A stretch of 9,440 nt of DNA from Polyangia bacterium (lineage in GTDB: Bacteria; Myxococcota_A; Polyangia; Polyangiales; Polyangiaceae). Shown one piece after another: positions 6,987-9,440 of the stretch (within the stretch, counting starts at the first letter, position 1; each line of letters opens with the position of its first letter). A program made the translations under genes and the position numbers. The DNA lies in NCBI GenBank assembly GCA_030430975.1, contig JAUIKB010000143.1, positions 1 through 9,440 of the forward strand. The letters run 5' to 3'. The notes beneath the pieces were generated by a model. That model searched no databases. It was not told the origin of the DNA and was given only the letters and a program-made list of their open reading frames with translations.

Positions 6987-6993
6987 AAAGTGG

Positions 6994-6999
6994 CCTCCT
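6994..6999 (-). promoter_or_regulatory. Shine-Dalgarno site that decides the TTG start of the lipoprotein gene
   Basis: Read on the minus strand, AGGAGG stands 7 bases before the in-frame TTG at 6986-6984. It is the strongest ribosome binding site in the window and supports this TTG over the more distal TTG at 7040. Most other genes here rely on weak sites or 4-base coupling. Confidence 0.75.
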
Positions 7000-7043
7000 G
7001 GCCGACTCTGTAAGCTTAGAACGAACTTGGGATTCGGCAAGCT

Positions 7044-7072
7044 TTGAGACCCGCCGGCCTCAGTTTGATAAG
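7044..7072 (+). promoter_or_regulatory. Candidate sigma70-type promoter of the pilR-like gene
   Basis: TTGAGA (7044-7049, five of six to TTGACA), a 17-base spacer, and GATAAG (7067-7072, four of six to TATAAT). The predicted start of transcription is near 7079, only a few bases before the ATG at 7082. The AAGG at 7070-7073, 8 bases before the ATG, also looks like a ribosome site. The two readings compete: if AAGG is used for translation, transcription must start further upstream. Confidence 0.4.
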
Positions 7073-7081
7073 GTTTAACGA

Positions 7082-8491
7082 ATGCAGTCCGTTCCGCCGC
7101 CCGCCGTGCGCGTTCTCGTGGTGGATGACGAGCCGAGCCTGCGTCAAATCCTGCGGATCCTGCTGCAACGAGAGGGATATGAGGTAATAGAGGCCCCCGG
7201 CGCGGCCCAAGCGGCCGAGGCCCTCCGGCGGTCCCCTCAGCCGCTGCCGGTCGTGTTGACCGACCTTTCCATGCCCGATGGCACCGGTCTGGATGTTCTG
7301 ACAGCAGCCAAAACGCGTAGCCCAGCGACCGAGGTCATCGTGATCACGGCACATTCTTCAGTGGAAAATGCCATGGAGGCGATGCGGGCGGGCGCCTACG
7401 ATTTCGTGACGAAGCCGTTTGAACCAGCGGAGCTCGCTCTGTTGGTCAAAAAGGCACTCGAAAAACACGCGATAGTTACGGAGAACAGCCGCCTGCGCGC
7501 GCGCGTCGCAGGCCACGCGCGGGGCCTGATCGGCAAGAGCCGAGCGATGCAGGCGGTGCATGAGATCATCGATCGGATTGCGGATACCCGCACGACCGTC
7601 TTGATTACGGGCGAGAGCGGTACCGGCAAGGAGCGGGTTGCCCGTCAGATCCACGACCAATCCGACCGCCGCGACGCGCCGTTCTTGGTGATCAACTGCG
7701 GCGCGCTGCCCGAGAACCTCATGGAGAGCGAGCTGTTCGGGCACGAAAAGGGCGCCTTTACGGGTGCCGGGACACGAACCCAAGGACTGTTCAGGGACGC
7801 TGAAGGCGGCACGTTGTTTCTCGACGAGGTCGGCGAGTTACCGCTCAGCCTGCAGGTCAAGCTGCTTCGCGCCCTGCAGGAGCGAAAGGTGCGTCCCGTC
7901 GGGGCAAGTCGCGAAGTGGCCGTCAACGTGCGGATCCTGGCAGCCACGAATCGCGACATCGAGGCCGAGGTGGAAGCGGGCCGCTTTCGTCAGGACCTGT
8001 ACTACCGCCTCAACGTGATTCGCCTCGAGCTGCCACCGCTTCGCGAGCGAAGAGAAGATGTCGCGCTATTCGCGGAGCAGTTCGTCAGTCGATTCGCCGC
8101 CGAGCTGGGCAAGGAGGTGACGGGTCTATCCGCGGACGCTCTGCGGGCGCTCGAAGGCTATGCGTTTCCAGGCAACGTGCGGGAACTCGAGAACATCGTG
8201 GAACGCGCGGTGGCTCTGGCGCGTACAAAGACCCTCGGGTTGGGCGACTTTCCACCCGAGGTTTCCGGCGCTGCTGGGGGAACCGATAGCGGTCTCGTGA
8301 CGCTGCCGCCGGATGGTTGCGACCTCGACGGCGTGCTGACGGAAGCCGAACGGCGCCTGATCGTGCAGGCTCTCGAACGCACGGGGGGTGTCCGCACGGC
8401 TGCAGCCAAACTGTTAGGCATCAGCTTTCGCTCGCTCCGGTACCGCTTGACTAAGCACGGTTTCGATGACGATGCGCCGAACTCTGCCTAA
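7082..8491 (+). CDS. pilR: PilR-type sigma54-dependent response regulator (NtrC family)
   Basis: A 469-residue activator with all three domains. The receiver (about 10-125) has the acidic pocket D15-D16, phospho-acceptor Asp61 (LTDLSMPDG), Thr89 and Lys111 (TKPF). The AAA+ domain (about 149-380) has Walker A GESGTGKE (177-184), the sigma54-contacting GAFTGA loop (224-229), Walker B GGTLFLDE (242-249) and the FPGNVRELENIVERA segment. A Fis-type helix-turn-helix ends the protein (about 425-460, RTAAAKLLGISFRSLRYRL). It should be phosphorylated by a histidine kinase and then open sigma54 promoters. The name rests on its place immediately before prepilin genes, as in the M. xanthus pilS-pilR-pilA order, and on general similarity to PilR. 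No pilS lies upstream: that side holds a divergent lipoprotein gene. Another NtrC-family regulator is the main alternative to the name, not to the function. Confidence 0.9.
   Translation: MQSVPPPAVRVLVVDDEPSLRQILRILLQREGYEVIEAPGAAQAAEALRRSPQPLPVVLTDLSMPDGTGLDVLTAAKTRSPATEVIVITAHSSVENAMEAMRAGAYDFVTKPFEPAELALLVKKALEKHAIVTENSRLRARVAGHARGLIGKSRAMQAVHEIIDRIADTRTTVLITGESGTGKERVARQIHDQSDRRDAPFLVINCGALPENLMESELFGHEKGAFTGAGTRTQGLFRDAEGGTLFLDEVGELPLSLQVKLLRALQERKVRPVGASREVAVNVRILAATNRDIEAEVEAGRFRQDLYYRLNVIRLELPPLRERREDVALFAEQFVSRFAAELGKEVTGLSADALRALEGYAFPGNVRELENIVERAVALARTKTLGLGDFPPEVSGAAGGTDSGLVTLPPDGCDLDGVLTEAERRLIVQALERTGGVRTAAAKLLGISFRSLRYRLTKHGFDDDAPNSA
8474..8486 (+). promoter_or_regulatory. Candidate activator-binding element upstream of the first prepilin promoter
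   Basis: GCGCCGAACTCTG at the end of the pilR-like gene resembles GCGCCGAGCTCCG at 9248-9260 (two differences, both transitions). It starts 83 bases before the sigma54 TGG, against 86 bases for the other copy. Both overlap the left arm of an inverted repeat, and GTTTCG occurs just upstream of each. This is where enhancer sites of sigma54 activators usually lie. Binding by PilR is inferred. Confidence 0.4.
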
Positions 8492-8499
8492 GCGGAGTT
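8480..8499 (+). terminator. Hairpin across the pilR-like stop codon, possible terminator
   Basis: AACTCTGC and GCGGAGTT pair over 8 bases, with one U-G wobble, around a CTAA loop in which the stop codon TAA (8489-8491) lies. Only three T follow before GGG, so it is a weak intrinsic terminator at best. As DNA it is an inverted repeat centred about 93 bases upstream of the predicted sigma54 transcription start, which would suit an activator site as well. Confidence 0.4.
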
Positions 8500-8556
8500 T
8501 GGGCGGGACTCTCGGACGGGCTACACTCCCGGGGAGCCACCTGCCGTTTGCAGCGG

Positions 8557-8572
8557 TGGTACGAATACTGCA
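8557..8572 (+). promoter_or_regulatory. Sigma54 promoter (-24/-12) of the first prepilin gene
   Basis: TGGTACGAATACTGCA matches the consensus TGGCACG-N4-TTGCW at 10 of 12 defined positions, with GG and GC exactly 10 bases apart. It lies in the gap between a sigma54 activator gene and a prepilin gene, as for known PilR targets. Transcription would start near 8583, only about 2 bases before the annotated ATG at 8585. Confidence 0.72.
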
Positions 8573-8584
8573 CCGGAGATCTCC

Positions 8585-9190
8585 ATGCGCCCACCATGCC
8601 CAGCCCGTTCCCCCGTCGCGTTCCGTCGGTCCCAGCGTGGTTTCACGCTCGTCGAGCTCATGGTCGTGGTGATGATCGTGGGCATTCTAGCGACCATCGG
8701 GGTGATGGTGCTGCGCAAGTGGGTCTTCGCGTCCAAGTCTGTGGAGGCGATGGCGATGGTCCAGAACATCCGGGGAGCTCAGGAGCGCTGGCGCTCCGAA
8801 ACGCTGAGTTACGCGAACGTGTCGTCGACCGACACGAACTGGTACCCGATGCTCACGCCCGGCGGCGGCAAATACAATTGGGTTCAGACCACCCATCCGG
8901 ATTGGAAGGGAAATGTAGCTGCCACGCCACCGCGTGTCGGCTGGTCTGAGCTGAATCCAACGCCGATCGGGGCGGTTCAGTTTGGTTACACGGTTCGCGC
9001 TGGCGCCCCGGGCACGGCGCCGCCGGCGCCTCAAACCAAGGAGAAGCCAAACTGGGGCGTGGCGGATAATATTAAGGAGCCTTGGTATCTCATCCAGTGC
9101 AAGGCGGATGCGAATACCAACGGCGTTGCCGCCTACTACGTCGCCTCCAGCTTCAGCGGCGAGGTCTTCCGCGAGAACGAGGGCGAGTAG
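8585..9190 (+). CDS. Type IV pilin-like protein (prepilin with class III signal)
   Basis: A 201-residue prepilin. The leader is basic and ends in QRG (Gly19), followed by the FTLVELMVVVMIVGILATI helix. PilD-type peptidase should cut after Gly19 and methylate Phe1 of a 182-residue mature protein. Glu5 of the mature protein is present. The globular part is rich in Trp, Tyr, Pro and Gly (for example TNWYPMLTPGGGKYNW) and has one cysteine (IQCKAD), so no internal disulfide can form. The Pro22 usual in major pilins (AIPNF) is absent here (TIGVMVLRKW), so it may be a minor or specialised pilin rather than the main PilA. The 19-residue leader is longer than typical, but no in-frame start lies closer. 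GGAG at 8575-8578 is 6 bases before the ATG, yet would fall upstream of the sigma54 transcription start. It lies downstream of the PilR-type gene and is probably controlled by it. Confidence 0.9.
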   Translation: MRPPCPARSPVAFRRSQRGFTLVELMVVVMIVGILATIGVMVLRKWVFASKSVEAMAMVQNIRGAQERWRSETLSYANVSSTDTNWYPMLTPGGGKYNWVQTTHPDWKGNVAATPPRVGWSELNPTPIGAVQFGYTVRAGAPGTAPPAPQTKEKPNWGVADNIKEPWYLIQCKADANTNGVAAYYVASSFSGEVFRENEGE

Positions 9191-9247
9191 TGCCCGAGTG
9201 TAGGGCGACCAACGCCGATGTCGGCCGGTGTGGGCTGACGTTTCGCG

Positions 9248-9260
9248 GCGCCGAGCTCCG
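9248..9260 (+). promoter_or_regulatory. Candidate activator-binding element upstream of the second prepilin promoter
   Basis: GCGCCGAGCTCCG is the counterpart of 8474-8486 with two transitions, 86 bases before the sigma54 TGG of the second promoter. It overlaps the left arm of the large inverted repeat 9252-9292. PilR binding is inferred from position and recurrence. Confidence 0.4.
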
Positions 9261-9292
9261 AACGAAGTGACGAAAATTGTCACCGGAGCTCG
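9252..9292 (+). repeat. Two-step inverted repeat between the prepilin genes
   Basis: The outer arms CGAGCTCCG (9252-9260) and CGGAGCTCG (9284-9292) are perfectly complementary over 9 bases. The inner arms GTGAC (9267-9271) and GTCAC (9279-9283) pair over 5 around a 7-base AT-rich loop. A 6-base bulge lies on the left only; on the right the two arms touch. As RNA it would form a strong hairpin at the end of the first prepilin message, though no T-tract follows. As DNA its centre is about 88 bases upstream of the predicted start of the second prepilin transcript, the usual place for a sigma54 enhancer. Terminator, message-stabilising stem and activator site are all possible. Confidence 0.7.
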
Positions 9293-9333
9293 TTGGAGGC
9301 CCCCCAAACCCTAGATAGTACCGTTCTGGTGGT

Positions 9334-9349
9334 TGGCACGCCCTGTGCA
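9334..9349 (+). promoter_or_regulatory. Sigma54 promoter (-24/-12) of the second prepilin gene
   Basis: TGGCACGCCCTGTGCA matches TGGCACG-N4-TTGCW at 11 of 12 defined positions: the -24 half is perfect and the -12 half has G for the first T. GG and GC are 10 bases apart. The predicted transcription start is about 9360, inside the first possible ATG (9358), which argues for the in-frame ATG at 9370 as the true start. Confidence 0.8.
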
Positions 9350-9357
9350 AAAGCTCC

Positions 9358-9440
9358 ATGCAACGGACTATGAGGACCACCACTAGCCACTCCTGTCAGC
9401 GCGGATACACACTCGTTGAAGTGCTGATCACGGTCGTCAT
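9358..9440 (+). CDS. Second prepilin-like protein, N-terminal part (cut by the window edge)
   Basis: From the ATG at 9358 the frame is open to the edge, giving 27 residues: a polar leader ending in CQRG and the start of a prepilin helix YTLVEVLITVV. The G-[FY]-T-L-V-E signature identifies a class III prepilin with Glu5 present. Tyr rather than Phe at mature position 1 is uncommon. An in-frame ATG at 9370 gives a 12-residue leader, closer to the typical length, and fits the sigma54 promoter better because transcription is predicted to start near 9360. The gene lies 167 bases after the first prepilin gene and has its own promoter, so the two are probably separate transcription units under one activator. 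It could be a major pilin, minor pilin or pseudopilin; the body of the protein is not in view. Confidence 0.8.
   Translation, partial: MQRTMRTTTSHSCQRGYTLVEVLITVV

Noticed and set aside
7011..7045. Two AAGCTT palindromes 27 bases apart in the divergent gap before pilR
   Set aside because: Six-base palindromes recur by chance, the flanks differ, and no further symmetry supports an operator.
1..9440. Search for tRNA, rRNA, CRISPR arrays, insertion sequences and integrase sites
   Set aside because: No clover-leaf or rRNA-like segment, no regularly spaced repeats, no transposase or recombinase motifs and no terminal inverted repeats were seen.

Overview
The window is GC-rich DNA with dense coding on both strands. 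Its gene content suggests a myxobacterium (Myxococcota, probably of the Polyangiales type). It holds an MglA-type GTPase with the residues of the gliding and type IV pilus polarity switch, a PilR-type sigma54 activator beside prepilin genes, several lipoproteins and an ECF sigma factor operon. No tRNA, rRNA, CRISPR array, insertion sequence or other mobile element was seen. The taxonomic call is an inference from gene content and composition.

Left block, minus strand (1-2803): five genes read from right to left, and every junction is a 4-base ATGA or GTGA overlap. They are an ECF sigma factor, a one-TM repeat protein placed where an anti-sigma factor would be, a TPR-like lipoprotein, a small six-Cys lipoprotein, and the first 113 residues of an LpxL/HtrB-type lipid A acyltransferase that runs off the left edge. 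The layout suggests one translationally coupled unit concerned with the cell envelope.

Centre (2804-5294): a 223-base divergent gap separates the sigma factor from a rhomboid intramembrane protease with an N-terminal zinc ribbon (3027-3881). Next comes a 438-residue protein (3978-5294): a full MglA-like GTPase domain joined through a disordered linker to a C-terminal domain I do not recognise.

Right block (5307-9440): a large minus-strand lipoprotein (5307-6986) converges on the GTPase gene with only 12 bases between the stop codons. It is divergent from a PilR-type regulator (7082-8491). Downstream are a complete prepilin-like gene (8585-9190) and the first 27 codons of a second one (from 9358). 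Each prepilin gene is preceded by a good sigma54 -24/-12 match. Both also have a similar element inside an inverted repeat at almost the same distance upstream. I read this as a local PilR-sigma54 circuit driving two pilin-like genes, with a GTPase nearby that could belong to the same surface-motility machinery.

The observations most worth a second look are the paired sigma54 promoters with their shared upstream elements and near-zero leaders, the extended MglA-type GTPase, and the coupled sigma/anti-sigma/lipoprotein/acyltransferase operon.
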